Assembly (NCBI GenBank): GCA_017551515.1
Contig: JAFZLK010000059.1
Span: 1-42,292, forward strand
Origin: Bacteroidales bacterium
GTDB taxonomy: Bacteria > Bacteroidota > Bacteroidia > Bacteroidales > ML635J-15
Direction of reading: 5' to 3'
DNA: 42,292 nt
Below are positions 32,723 through 42,159 of the stretch, in pieces; within the stretch, counting starts at the first letter, position 1; each line of letters starts with the position of its first letter. A program made the position numbers and the translations under genes. The notes under the pieces were generated by a model that was given only the letters and a program-made list of their open reading frames with translations, was not told where the DNA came from and did no database searches.

Positions 32723-32730
32723 TATTTTTG
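32723..32730 (+). promoter_or_regulatory. -7 box (TATTTTTG) of recR, abutting the upstream terminator
   Basis: Exact TAnnTTTG match 18 bases before the recR ATG, immediately after the terminator T tract, so the -33 region must lie inside the terminator hairpin. Confidence 0.5.
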
Positions 32731-32748
32731 TGCAACAAAAAAATAAAA

Positions 32749-33345
32749 ATGCAAAACAAACTCCTCGAAGAATCAATACAGCAGTTCATGTCGCTACCCG
32801 GCATAGGACGCAAGACCGCCCAGCGTTTCGTACTACACCTGCTACGCAAGTCGCTCGAAGATGTCACCAACTTCACCACAACCATACAAGGCATGAAGGA
32901 AAACATCAAATTCTGCCATGTTTGCAACAATATCTCCGAGAACGATATCTGCGAAATATGCGCCAACCACAACCGCGACCACTCAACAATATGCGTTGTC
33001 GAAAACATCAACGACGTAATGGCAATTGAAGCCACCGCACAATACAACGGCGTTTACCATGTGCTTGGCGGCGTCATCTCCCCCATGGACGGCATAAGTC
33101 CATCCGACCTACACATAGCCGACCTCGTAGTAAGAGCATCGTCTGGCGAAATTAAGGAAATAATCCTAGCCCTGCCAACTACAATGGAAGGCGAAACGAC
33201 TAACTACTACATAAACAAGAAATTACAGCAAACAAATGTAAATGTAACTGTAATAGCAAAAGGAATCGCCGTTGGCGAAGAACTGCAATATACCGACGAA
33301 ATCACCCTGTCGCAGGCAATAAAGAACAGGAAACCTTTCGAATGA
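32749..33345 (+). CDS. recR: Recombination protein RecR
   Basis: A 198-residue protein of normal RecR length when started at 32749 (MQNKLLEESIQQFMSLPGIG). It has the helix-hairpin-helix SLPGIGRKTAQR (15-26), a C4 zinc finger with Cys56, Cys59, Cys68 and Cys71 (CHVC ... CEIC), a Toprim domain starting ICVVENINDVMAIE with Glu85, and the usual GGVISPMDGISPSDL segment. RecR works with RecO (and RecF) to load RecA on gapped DNA. It is a housekeeping gene standing alone between two surface-protein genes, with its own promoter. It shows the more GC-rich codon use typical of the core genome. Confidence 0.96.
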   Translation: MQNKLLEESIQQFMSLPGIGRKTAQRFVLHLLRKSLEDVTNFTTTIQGMKENIKFCHVCNNISENDICEICANHNRDHSTICVVENINDVMAIEATAQYNGVYHVLGGVISPMDGISPSDLHIADLVVRASSGEIKEIILALPTTMEGETTNYYINKKLQQTNVNVTVIAKGIAVGEELQYTDEITLSQAIKNRKPFE

Positions 33346-33520
33346 TTTTATTGTTTATGGTTGTTTGAAATGGTTTGTTATGGTTTGAGGTTGTTTTTAT
33401 TCCCAAACCATCATATAACTTATAAACAACAACAAACTGCGAAGCGAGAAACGGGCGCAAGCCCATCAAACAGCGAAGCGAGAAACGCCGTAGGCATAGA
33501 AACCCGCCCCTACACGAAAT
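33346..33520. repeat. GTTTG/CAAAC and mini-hairpin intergenic array
   Basis: After recR come TGGTTGTTTGAAATGG/TGGTTTGAGGTTG stretches (the complement of the CAAAC spacers). These are followed by GAAAC-spaced mini-hairpins (GCGAAGC twice, GGGCGCAAGCCC and GCCGTAGGC) and a half copy of the GCCCCTAC palindrome around 33503. No gene is present in 33346-33608. Confidence 0.6.
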
Positions 33521-33558
33521 TATCTCACAAAATCCTATTATCTTTCCAAATTAAATTT

Positions 33559-33566
33559 TATCTTTG
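33559..33566 (+). promoter_or_regulatory. -7 box (TATCTTTG) of the PKD-domain T9SS gene
   Basis: Exact TAnnTTTG match, 43 bases before the ATG at 33609. Confidence 0.6.
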
Positions 33567-33608
33567 CAGTTTGATATTTAATTTTCATTTTCAAAAAAAC
33601 TCTTGCAG

Positions 33609-35597
33609 ATGAAAAACTTACTGAAAATCACAACAATAACAGCATTAGTAATACTAATGTGCGGTAACTCATTCGCACAAAAGGGAAACGAAAAGGCTGG
33701 ACTTGATGCACAGTTCCTCGTATCATCATACGAAATTACCGCAGGTGAGTGCGTTTATTTCACCGACATGACAACGGGAAATCCAACCCACTGGCAGTGG
33801 ACTTTCGAAGGTGCACAAACTCCAACATCAACCGATCAGCACCCGCAGGACATCTGCTACTACCACCCCGGCGTATATTCGGTAATTCTCGAAGTGCAGA
33901 ATGGCGCAATGGTCAATACGGAAGTAGTAAACGAATGCATCACAGTACTTCCGAACACCGAAACGCCAATCGCCGACTTCACGGCCAACCACACGACTAT
34001 TCCTGCCAATAGCATTGTTCAGTTCACAAGCATATCGCAAAACGGACCTTTCGCTTCATACTATTGGTCATTCGAGGGCGGTATGCCATCATCTTCTACT
34101 GAAGAACGCCCTACACCTATTACTTATCCGCATGTAGGACAGTACAATGTTGAGCTTACAGTCACCGACATGAACGGAAACAGCGATACCGAAACCAGAT
34201 ATTTCTACATCAATGTTGTTCCTGAAGCAACAGTTAGTCCCGAAGCTAACTTTATGGTGGACAGGACTTACATAGCACCTGGCGATGCAGTTAACTTCAC
34301 CGACCGAAGCACAGGAAATCCATACATCTGGCATTGGTTTTTCGAAGGAGCGGTTCCCACAACATCAAACGCACAAAATCCAACCGGCATCATGTTCCCA
34401 ATGCCTGGGACCTACGATGTGGAACTTGTAATTGAAAGCAATCTGGGAATGGACACTCTGCGTCGTGAAAACTACATCACTGTTGCAGAAACCGACCCAT
34501 GCGTTGCAATTCCCGAAGCCGAATTTGTTGCAACTCCGCGTCTTATACGTTCTGGCACAAAGGTTTACTTTGAAGACAGGTCAACCAATAACCCTACTGC
34601 ATGGTCGTGGGAATTCGAAGGCGGATACCCCCACACTGCCGCAACTGCCAACATTATCAACGGCATTGAGTATAATGCAGCTGGATTCTACGATGTATTC
34701 CATTCTGTATCAAACGAATGCGGCGTAACATCAATCACAAAAGATGATTACATTATGGTATTCTCCGGTCCTGTGCCAATGTACTGCGACACAATAACCA
34801 ACATTCTTCCAAACGAAATACCGACAAGTCCGACTGTAAACGGTTCGTGGGGTTACATTGGCGGACACAACGGACAAAGAACCAAGTATTACGCCGACAA
34901 GTTCAACCAGTACTCATTCGAGCAGGTTGAAGCGATAATTGTTCCTGTATATAAGTCAAAAACAGGATCTTACGACTCGAAAGTTACGTTTTACATCTGG
35001 GATGGAAACACACAATATCCAGAAACTATTCTCGCCGAGAAAAAGATATATTTGCGCGACATTCCCGAAAACTACAATTATGTTGTAGAATTTGACGACC
35101 CAGTAAAAGTTAACGGACCATTTTATGCAGGATACAAAATCAACTACAATGGCACCAACTCAAACGGTGGCGGCGAATGGTTTGTCGTAAGTGTAGTACC
35201 AAGCAGAAGCTCATCAGGTTCAAATACTTTGTACGTAAGCAACGAAGGAGAAACCTGGAACACCGCCTACGAAAAATTTGGTGTCAGAACATCAACAGCA
35301 ATTCGCCCTGTTACTTGCATAGTTGACATCGAGGACTATGCTGCCGAACACGATATAAGCATCTATCCAAATCCAGCAAACAGCATTGTAAATATAGACC
35401 TCGGCACTGTTGAATACGGCAAGGACATTATCATTGACATATACGACATGCTTGGCAGAAAAGTAGAAACGCAGAACTGCGACAGTAGCGAAGGCCGCGT
35501 CGAAATAAATGTCAGCAACTACAGCGAAGGGCTTTATTTCATGAAGATGAACATCGACGGACACAGCGTAACCGAAAAGGTTCTTATTGCAAGATAA
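33609..35597 (+). CDS. T9SS-exported PKD-domain protein
   Basis: The start is the ATG at 33609 (MKNLLKITTITALVILMCGN); the upstream TTG is rejected. The 662-residue extracellular protein has four consecutive PKD domains (about residues 35-385). Each carries the family signature V-x-F-T/E-D-x-S/T...P-T/Y-x-W-x-W-x-F-E-G and P-G-x-Y-x-V. A beta-rich domain (about 400-565: YYADKFNQYSFEQVEAIIVP) follows, then a type A sorting domain (DISIYPNPANSIVNIDLG to EKVLIAR). PKD domains act as spacers or glycan-contact modules on surface proteins. Its stop overlaps the rnhA start, so a secreted adhesin and a housekeeping nuclease share one transcript. Confidence 0.87.
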   Translation: MKNLLKITTITALVILMCGNSFAQKGNEKAGLDAQFLVSSYEITAGECVYFTDMTTGNPTHWQWTFEGAQTPTSTDQHPQDICYYHPGVYSVILEVQNGAMVNTEVVNECITVLPNTETPIADFTANHTTIPANSIVQFTSISQNGPFASYYWSFEGGMPSSSTEERPTPITYPHVGQYNVELTVTDMNGNSDTETRYFYINVVPEATVSPEANFMVDRTYIAPGDAVNFTDRSTGNPYIWHWFFEGAVPTTSNAQNPTGIMFPMPGTYDVELVIESNLGMDTLRRENYITVAETDPCVAIPEAEFVATPRLIRSGTKVYFEDRSTNNPTAWSWEFEGGYPHTAATANIINGIEYNAAGFYDVFHSVSNECGVTSITKDDYIMVFSGPVPMYCDTITNILPNEIPTSPTVNGSWGYIGGHNGQRTKYYADKFNQYSFEQVEAIIVPVYKSKTGSYDSKVTFYIWDGNTQYPETILAEKKIYLRDIPENYNYVVEFDDPVKVNGPFYAGYKINYNGTNSNGGGEWFVVSVVPSRSSSGSNTLYVSNEGETWNTAYEKFGVRTSTAIRPVTCIVDIEDYAAEHDISIYPNPANSIVNIDLGTVEYGKDIIIDIYDMLGRKVETQNCDSSEGRVEINVSNYSEGLYFMKMNIDGHSVTEKVLIAR

Positions 35598-36109
35598 TGT
35601 CGGAGGAAAAACAAACGCCACAAACTCCTGTAATAACCATCTATACCGATGGGTCATCGCGAGGGAATCCAGGTCCTGGTGGGTTCGGTATTGTGCTTAT
35701 GAGCGGACAATTCCGCAAAGATGTAGCATGCGGATTCCGTCGCACCACCAACAACCGTATGGAACTGCTCGGTGTAATCACAGCACTCGAAATGCTGAAA
35801 ATTCCAAATTCCATAGTAACCATCTACACCGATTCGAAATATGTCGCCGATGCCATAAACCAAAACTGGATTTACGGCTGGATAAAGAAAGGTTTCAAGA
35901 ATGTGAAGAATCCAGATCTTTGGGTTAGGTTCATAAGGATTTACAAGCAACACAAAGTCAGGTTCGTATGGGTAAAAGGACATGCCGACAATCCTTACAA
36001 CAACCGCTGCGACCAGCTTGCAGTTGCCGCCGCTACTGGCGACAAACTGCTCGTTGATGATTATTTTGAGGCGACCGAAAACGAGAACAACAACACCCTG
36101 CAATTATAA
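35597..36109 (+). CDS. rnhA: Ribonuclease HI
   Basis: A 170-residue enzyme that removes RNA from RNA-DNA hybrids. The catalytic set is complete: Asp18 (IYTDGSSRGNPGPGGFG), Glu56 (NNRMELLGV), Asp79 (IYTDSKYV) and Asp139 with His129 (VKGHADNPYNNRCDQLA). There is a short extra N-terminus (SEEKQTPQTP) and an acidic C-terminal tail of about 18 residues. The ATG overlaps the stop of the PKD gene by one base (TAATG), and the oxidoreductase gene follows after 3 bases. Confidence 0.95.
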   Translation: MSEEKQTPQTPVITIYTDGSSRGNPGPGGFGIVLMSGQFRKDVACGFRRTTNNRMELLGVITALEMLKIPNSIVTIYTDSKYVADAINQNWIYGWIKKGFKNVKNPDLWVRFIRIYKQHKVRFVWVKGHADNPYNNRCDQLAVAAATGDKLLVDDYFEATENENNNTLQL

Positions 36110-36112
36110 AAA

Positions 36113-37051
36113 ATGGCAGCATTATGCGACATATTGCATATCGAACATCCTATAATCATGGCTCCGATGTTCCTAGTCAGCAACGAAGAAATGGTTGTCA
36201 CTGCACTAGATTGTGGCATTACATCAGCTATTCCAGCCGCCAACTACAGAAAAAAAGGAGAACTCGCACACGCCATTGCCAACATAAAGCAGAAAACTTC
36301 AAAGCCATTCGGTATCAACTTGGTAGTCAACAAGTCGAACACACGCTACAAACATCAACTTGCCGAAATCATCGAAGCCCGACCTGCATTCATTATCACC
36401 TCGCTCGGTAATCCCAAGCAAGCAATTGAAATGGCACATGCTAACGGAATCAAGGTTTTTTGCGATGTAGTTGACCTGAAATTTGCCCAAAAAGTCGAAA
36501 GTCTTGGTGCAGATGCCATTATTGCTGTCAATTCGCTGGCTGGCGGACATTCTGGAATTTTCCCACCGGAAAAATTGATGCCCGAACTTGTTGCCAACTG
36601 CCACATACCTATTATTTATGCAGGAGGCATTGCTCGCAAACTGGATATTGACAAGGCTCTGGGCATGGGTGCGGCAGGCGTTTCGGTTGGCACCATATTC
36701 ATTGCCAGCGAGGAATGCAAGGTTTCTGACGAGTACAAAAAAGCTGTGATTCAGTACGGTGCGAAAGACATTGTAATGACGCGCAAACTTTCGGGCAGCC
36801 CTACAGCAGTGATAAACACCCCCTACCTGCAAAAGATCGGTAACACGCCGAACATATGGGAACGTCTTGTCAACGGCAACTCGGCACTGAAAAAGTTCGC
36901 CAAGTCGATGATGATGAAAGCTGGCATGAAAAAACTCTACGACTCAGCATTCAAGGCGACATACAAGACCGTATGGTGCGCAGGAGTGGCAATAGAGCAT
37001 GTACACAAAGTAAGATCAATAAAGGAAATAGTTAGGGATTTGACTTTATAA
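36113..37051 (+). CDS. Nitronate monooxygenase-like FMN oxidoreductase
   Basis: A 312-residue TIM-barrel flavoprotein of the nitronate monooxygenase/2-nitropropane dioxygenase/FabK family. Visible motifs are the N-terminal HPIIMAPMFLVSNEEMV, the FGINLVV strand, AVNSLAGGHSG with the family His, IIYAGGIARKLDIDKALGMG (phosphate-binding loops for FMN) and GVSVGTIFIASEECKVSDEY. Substrates of this family range from alkyl nitronates to enoyl-ACP, so the exact reaction cannot be read here. It starts 3 bases after rnhA and appears to end that transcript. Confidence 0.8.
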   Translation: MAALCDILHIEHPIIMAPMFLVSNEEMVVTALDCGITSAIPAANYRKKGELAHAIANIKQKTSKPFGINLVVNKSNTRYKHQLAEIIEARPAFIITSLGNPKQAIEMAHANGIKVFCDVVDLKFAQKVESLGADAIIAVNSLAGGHSGIFPPEKLMPELVANCHIPIIYAGGIARKLDIDKALGMGAAGVSVGTIFIASEECKVSDEYKKAVIQYGAKDIVMTRKLSGSPTAVINTPYLQKIGNTPNIWERLVNGNSALKKFAKSMMMKAGMKKLYDSAFKATYKTVWCAGVAIEHVHKVRSIKEIVRDLTL

Positions 37052-37071
37052 AGCAAATAATATGTCAATCT

Positions 37072-37112
37072 AAAATCGTACTTCGTAAATCGTAAATAAA
37101 ATTGTATTTTTG
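37072..37112 (+). promoter_or_regulatory. CGTAAAT array and -7 box (TATTTTTG) before the AAA-ATPase gene
   Basis: Short CGTA(C/A)xT repeats (37075-37097) are followed by an exact TAnnTTTG match at 37105-37112, 17 bases before the ATG at 37129. Confidence 0.55.
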
Positions 37113-37128
37113 CAAAAAATAGAATTTT

Positions 37129-38709
37129 ATGTTGCCAACTCGTTTATTTACCGCAGGAATACAGGATTTCGCAGACATACGTGAGCGAAAACTTATCTAT
37201 ATTGATAAAACAGACCTTGTATATAAGATGACTCAGGAATCAAAGTTTGTTTTCCTTAGCCGTCCGCGCAGGTTCGGCAAGACACTGCTTTGCACTACAC
37301 TAAGGTATTATTTCCAAGGTCGTAAAGAGCTTTTCGAGGGTCTTGCAATGGAAAAACTGGAAACGGAATGGAAGAAATATCCTGTTCTGCATTTCAATTT
37401 GAGTTTATGTAAAAACCAGTATAATATACAAGGAATTGTTGATGAATTGAATCTTCTGGTTGCCAACTACGAAGAACAGTATGGTCGAAATGAAGCTGAA
37501 CTCACACCTGGCAAACGATTCGCAGGTGTTATGAAGCGTGCATACGAACAGACAGGTCTCAAATGTGTGGTAATCCTTGATGAGTACGATGCGCCTTTGC
37601 TTGATGTGCTTGACGACCCCGAAAAACTTGCCGAGGTTCGCAAAATCATGCAGGAATTCTATCAGCCATTGAAAGCCTGCGAGGAATTTGAGCATTTTGT
37701 CTTTATAACAGGAATCACAAAGTTCTCGCAGTTGTCAATATTTTCCACGCTAAACAATATCACCAACATAACAATGCTGCCACAATATTCAGCCATCTGT
37801 GGAATTACTGTTGACGAGGCATTGGAGGTGTTCAAGCCAGACATACAAACACTTGCTGATGAATACGAATGTTCTTACGATGAGATGGTTGACAAACTGA
37901 AGGCAAAATATGACGGGTATAATTTCAGCGAAAAATCCAAAGATATTTTCAACCCATTCAGCCTGACAATGGCACTGAAAAACAGGAAGATTGATTCCTA
38001 TTGGTTTGGAAGCGGTACGCCAACATATCTTTTCGAGCAGATGAAGCGTTTCGGCACAAATGTGCTTTCTCTGGAAAACATCTCTGCTTCGGCATCTGAA
38101 TTTGATGCGCCGACAGAAAATATGGAAACCGCATTGCCATTGCTATATCAATCTGGATACCTTACTATTAATGGATATGATAAGCATCTTGACCGATACA
38201 AACTCGACTTCCCTAATTCGGAAGTTCGTGTGGGATTTATGGAGAATCTTTTGCCTCGTATTACAGGGACTGCCACGGGTTTCGCAAAAAATATAGTAAC
38301 AGACCTTTACGACTCGCTTTACAAGAATGATATTGATTCCGCTATGCAATATCTGAAGTCCTATTTTGCTTCCATTCCATATCTCGAACACGGCAGAAAT
38401 GAATTTGGCAATCTCACTACTCTTGAGGCATTTTATGAGACGATAATGTATGTAATTTTCTCAATGGCGAGCAGGTATGTATTTACCCAAGTAAAATCAG
38501 CAAACGGTCGTTCGGACATTGTCATGTTTGTGAAAGATACGGTCTATGTCTTTGAACTGAAGATAAACGGCACGGCACAGGAAGCCCTCGACCAGATAAA
38601 CAGCAAAGGCTATATGGTGCCTTACGAAGCAGGAAATAAGAAAGTCGTAAAAGTCGGTGTCGCGTTCTCGAAGGAAACAAGAACTATTGAAGATTGGATA
38701 GTTGAATAA
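37129..38709 (+). CDS. AAA-ATPase-like/PD-(D/E)XK fusion protein
   Basis: A 526-residue cytoplasmic protein of the family that joins an 'AAA-ATPase-like' domain to a C-terminal PD-(D/E)XK domain, very common and multi-copy in Bacteroidales. The N-terminal FADIRERKLIYIDKTDLVYK is the family signature. Walker A is RPRRFGKTLL (45-54, Lys51) and Walker B is VVILDEYDAPL (147-157, Asp151-Glu152). The nuclease core has Asp463 (GRSDIVMF) and Glu476-x-Lys478 (YVFELKING). The biological role is not known; such genes behave as accessory elements and may be selfish or defensive. It has its own promoter. The next gene starts 20 bases after it. Confidence 0.87.
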   Translation: MLPTRLFTAGIQDFADIRERKLIYIDKTDLVYKMTQESKFVFLSRPRRFGKTLLCTTLRYYFQGRKELFEGLAMEKLETEWKKYPVLHFNLSLCKNQYNIQGIVDELNLLVANYEEQYGRNEAELTPGKRFAGVMKRAYEQTGLKCVVILDEYDAPLLDVLDDPEKLAEVRKIMQEFYQPLKACEEFEHFVFITGITKFSQLSIFSTLNNITNITMLPQYSAICGITVDEALEVFKPDIQTLADEYECSYDEMVDKLKAKYDGYNFSEKSKDIFNPFSLTMALKNRKIDSYWFGSGTPTYLFEQMKRFGTNVLSLENISASASEFDAPTENMETALPLLYQSGYLTINGYDKHLDRYKLDFPNSEVRVGFMENLLPRITGTATGFAKNIVTDLYDSLYKNDIDSAMQYLKSYFASIPYLEHGRNEFGNLTTLEAFYETIMYVIFSMASRYVFTQVKSANGRSDIVMFVKDTVYVFELKINGTAQEALDQINSKGYMVPYEAGNKKVVKVGVAFSKETRTIEDWIVE

Positions 38710-38729
38710 GATTATTATAACTTAGACGA

Positions 38730-41700
38730 ATGAAACTCAAGATATTTGCTTTTGTAGTTTTGCTTTTATCGGCATTGGTGACAAGTGCCCAGGTAAGCGG
38801 TGGCTTTACCGATGATTTTTCGGATGGTGATTTCACAGCTAACCCGCAATGGACTGGCGAAACTGCAAAATTCCGCGTGAATGAGGAGATGGAATTGCAA
38901 CTTAACGATGTTGATGCAACGGGTAATTCAACCGCAATGCTTTCAACCATGTCGCGAGCTATTGATAATGCAGAATGGCAGTTTACCGTAAAATATGATT
39001 TTGACCCGTCAACCTCAAATTTTTGCGATGTTTACCTTGTTTCCGACAATGCAACAGTAAATTCCTGTACTGCAGGATATTTCGTGCGTGTTTGCGGTGC
39101 ATCAACTATCGACAACATATGCCTCTATAGGAAAAGCGGTTCGTCATCAACCAAAATAATAAATGGCGTAGATACACTTTCTCTATCTTCTTCATCCTAT
39201 TTGATTAAAATTAAGGTAACACGCTCTGCTGAAGGAGAATGGAAACTTTATAGCAAATTAAATTCTTCTGAAGAATTTATTCTGGAAGGCGAAGTTACAG
39301 ACATGACTGTTACTGCCTCAAGTTATTTCGGATTTTATTGCAAATATTCCAAGACGCGAGCGACAGGATTTCATTTTGACGACATTTCCGTTTCGGGAAC
39401 ATATTATGTCGATACCAATCCGCCCAGACTCACTTCGGCACGTTTCACAAGCGAAACAAGCATTTTGCTTACTTTTGATGAGGATATTGACGAGGAAAGC
39501 ATAAGCGCATCTAATTTCAGCATGGACAATGGCATTGGACAGGCGACTTCGACTACTTTGCAGGATGGAGATGCAAGAAAAATTGTTGTAAGTTTCGCCA
39601 ATAATTTCACAAACGGAACAACTTACACATTGACATACAGTGGCTTGTCCGACAGCGAAGGAAATACAATGGCAACTTCCACCACTCAGATGACTTTTGT
39701 CGCGGCAGGCACTGGTTCTGTGGTAATCAACGAGATTATGGCCGACCCGACACCGGTTGTAGGACTTCCAGAAAGCGAATACATTGAACTTTACAACAAT
39801 TCGCCCGATGTCATCAACCTTGAGAACTGGACTTTGAAAATCGGCAACACTACAAAAGTTCTTGATGCATATACGCTGTATCCGTCTGAGTATGTCGTGA
39901 TTTGCCGCGCTGGAAACGACACGCTGTTCTACGATATTAGCAATATTCTTACAACAAGTTTGTCGGCAACAGCACTAACAAATGGCGGAACAACCATTAC
40001 TCTTTACAATGAATTTATGGCTGAAGTTGACAAGATTACTTACTCGTCGGCATGGTACAAAAATGCAAACAAGAAAGATGGCGGTTGGTCACTAGAACGA
40101 ATTGACCCCAACAACCGTTGCGAGCAATCGACCAACTGGCGGGCATCCGAAAACGAAAACGGCGGTACACCAGGCTTCCAGAACTCTATTTTCGGGCAGA
40201 ATGTTGACGAAACAGCTCCATCAATTGTAGATATCAGCATAAATTCTGCAAACGAATTGCATTTGACATTTTCCGAAACCATTGACACTACAACCATTTC
40301 GCTCGATAATTTTTCGCTTGACAACGACTATGGAAATCCAGTTTACGCAGGAATGGATCCAAATAATTCCAATTTGCTTGTGCTTATGTTTGGCGTGTCG
40401 TTCGAGCAGAACCGCAATTACAACCTAACCGTTGAAAATATTGCCGACCTTTGCGGAAACGTTATGGAAAGACAAACCTTGCAGTTCTCGACTGTGCCTA
40501 TTGCATTTAACACAATAGTCGTCAGCGAAATAATGTCGAAGCCATCGCCAGTGGTTGGCTTGCCCGATGCCAAGTATGTGGAAATTTACAACCGTAGCGA
40601 CAATGCAATTAGTTTGTCTGGATGGAAAATCGCGCTTGGCTCTACAACCAAGCCTTTGCCAGCGGTAATCATCAATGCACAATCGTACTTGGTACTTACT
40701 TCCGCCGACAATGCTTTCCTTTTCGAAGGGTTTGAAAATGTTGTCGGAGTTGACGGTTTTCCTGCATTTGCGCAAGGAGGCACAACAATTTCGCTATACG
40801 ACAAGAACGAAAACATAATTCATACTCTCACATTCTCATCATCGTGGCACGACGACAATTTCAAGGCGCAAGGCGGCTATTCGCTCGAAATGGTTGATCT
40901 TAACAATCCATGTGGCGGTGCTGATAATTGGCGTTCCACTCTAGATAGTCGCGGTGGTACTCCAGGAACGCAAAACTCTGTGAATGCAACAAATCCCGAC
41001 AGAATATTGCCATATCCAACCGATGCAGAAATTGTAAACGATACGGTGGTTGTGTACTTCAGTGAAGTTTTATCGCCCGAAATGGTAAAGGTTGAGAATT
41101 TCAGTGTTGAGGAATTTGGAAATCCAACATTTGTTGCAATAGTAAAACCGCAACTTACAGTTGTAAAAATGAAATTTAATGCCGAATTCCAAATCGGCAA
41201 GGTATATATGCTCAATATCAGCGAAAATATTGTTGACTGTAGCGGAAACAATGTTGAGATAAACACGCAGATAAGATTTGGAATCGGGGAAAAAGCGGAA
41301 TACAACGATTTGGCAATAAACGAATTGTTGTTCAATCCATATTCTGGGGGAAGCGATTTTGTTGAAGTTTACAACCGTTCCAACAAAGTTATTGACATGA
41401 AAGATTTGTGGATTTCGAATACAAATGATGATGGCGCGGTAAAGGACTCTTACCAGATTACCAATATCAGCAGATTAATACTCCCGAAGGAATATTGTGC
41501 GTTTAGTACGGATATTGACGACCTTTACAACCATTATACTATCAATCATCCCGAAAATCTATGTAAGGTTTCCAAGATGCCATCTATGCCCGATGACAAG
41601 GGAACAATTATAATCACAGGTCGTGCTTTTGATACCATCGATATTGTAAGCTACAGCAAGTCGCAGCATTACAAGTTGTTGAGTTCACAGGACGGTGTTT

Positions 41701-42146
41701 CGCTCGAGCGAATAAACTACGATGTTCCAGCATCGGATTTAAGCAACTGGCATTCGGCGGCTCAGGATGCAGGATTTGCAACTCCAGGCTATATCAATTC
41801 GCAATTCCACGAAATTGGCGAGATTGAGTCGCAGATAACCTTGAGCAGCGAGGTTTTCTCGCCCGACAACGATGGTTACGAAGACCAGTTAGTAATAACT
41901 TACAGCCTCGATGTGGCGGGCTACAGCGGCACTATTGCAGTGTATTCGTCGAATGGCAGGCTTGTGCAGACCTTGGTCAACAATCGCAGTCTGGGTTCTA
42001 CTGGCAATATAGTTTGGGATGGATTCGATGCTCAAAACAGGCTTTGTCCTGCTGGAATATATGTTGTGTATGTCGAGTTATTCAATCTCGAAGGCAAGAA
42101 GATTGTCGAAAAGCATGTTGTTTCAATAAATTCGCGGATAGACTAA
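38730..42146 (+). CDS. Secreted lamin-tail-domain protein with C-terminal FlgD-like/sorting domain
   Basis: A 1138-residue extracellular protein with signal peptide MKLKIFAFVVLLLSALVTSA. It has an N-terminal concanavalin-like domain (about 25-228: FSDGDFTANPQWTGE), then three pairs of an Ig-like Big_5-type domain (PPRLTSARFTSETSILLTFD and equivalents near residues 500 and 770) and a lamin-tail domain (VVINEIMADPTPVVGLPESE, VVSEIMSKPSPVVGLPDAKY, LAINELLFNPYSGGSDFVEV). The C-terminal ~95 residues (EVFSPDNDGYEDQLVITYSL ... IVWDGFDAQNRLCPAGIYVV) are a FlgD-like/gliding-motility-type domain, consistent with T9SS export. Lamin-tail domains in bacteria are linked to surface or extracellular DNA/protein contacts, but no function is proven. 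It lies 20 bases after the ATPase/nuclease gene. Confidence 0.85.
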   Translation: MKLKIFAFVVLLLSALVTSAQVSGGFTDDFSDGDFTANPQWTGETAKFRVNEEMELQLNDVDATGNSTAMLSTMSRAIDNAEWQFTVKYDFDPSTSNFCDVYLVSDNATVNSCTAGYFVRVCGASTIDNICLYRKSGSSSTKIINGVDTLSLSSSSYLIKIKVTRSAEGEWKLYSKLNSSEEFILEGEVTDMTVTASSYFGFYCKYSKTRATGFHFDDISVSGTYYVDTNPPRLTSARFTSETSILLTFDEDIDEESISASNFSMDNGIGQATSTTLQDGDARKIVVSFANNFTNGTTYTLTYSGLSDSEGNTMATSTTQMTFVAAGTGSVVINEIMADPTPVVGLPESEYIELYNNSPDVINLENWTLKIGNTTKVLDAYTLYPSEYVVICRAGNDTLFYDISNILTTSLSATALTNGGTTITLYNEFMAEVDKITYSSAWYKNANKKDGGWSLERIDPNNRCEQSTNWRASENENGGTPGFQNSIFGQNVDETAPSIVDISINSANELHLTFSETIDTTTISLDNFSLDNDYGNPVYAGMDPNNSNLLVLMFGVSFEQNRNYNLTVENIADLCGNVMERQTLQFSTVPIAFNTIVVSEIMSKPSPVVGLPDAKYVEIYNRSDNAISLSGWKIALGSTTKPLPAVIINAQSYLVLTSADNAFLFEGFENVVGVDGFPAFAQGGTTISLYDKNENIIHTLTFSSSWHDDNFKAQGGYSLEMVDLNNPCGGADNWRSTLDSRGGTPGTQNSVNATNPDRILPYPTDAEIVNDTVVVYFSEVLSPEMVKVENFSVEEFGNPTFVAIVKPQLTVVKMKFNAEFQIGKVYMLNISENIVDCSGNNVEINTQIRFGIGEKAEYNDLAINELLFNPYSGGSDFVEVYNRSNKVIDMKDLWISNTNDDGAVKDSYQITNISRLILPKEYCAFSTDIDDLYNHYTINHPENLCKVSKMPSMPDDKGTIIITGRAFDTIDIVSYSKSQHYKLLSSQDGVSLERINYDVPASDLSNWHSAAQDAGFATPGYINSQFHEIGEIESQITLSSEVFSPDNDGYEDQLVITYSLDVAGYSGTIAVYSSNGRLVQTLVNNRSLGSTGNIVWDGFDAQNRLCPAGIYVVYVELFNLEGKKIVEKHVVSINSRID

Positions 42147-42159
42147 ATTGTTTTATTGG

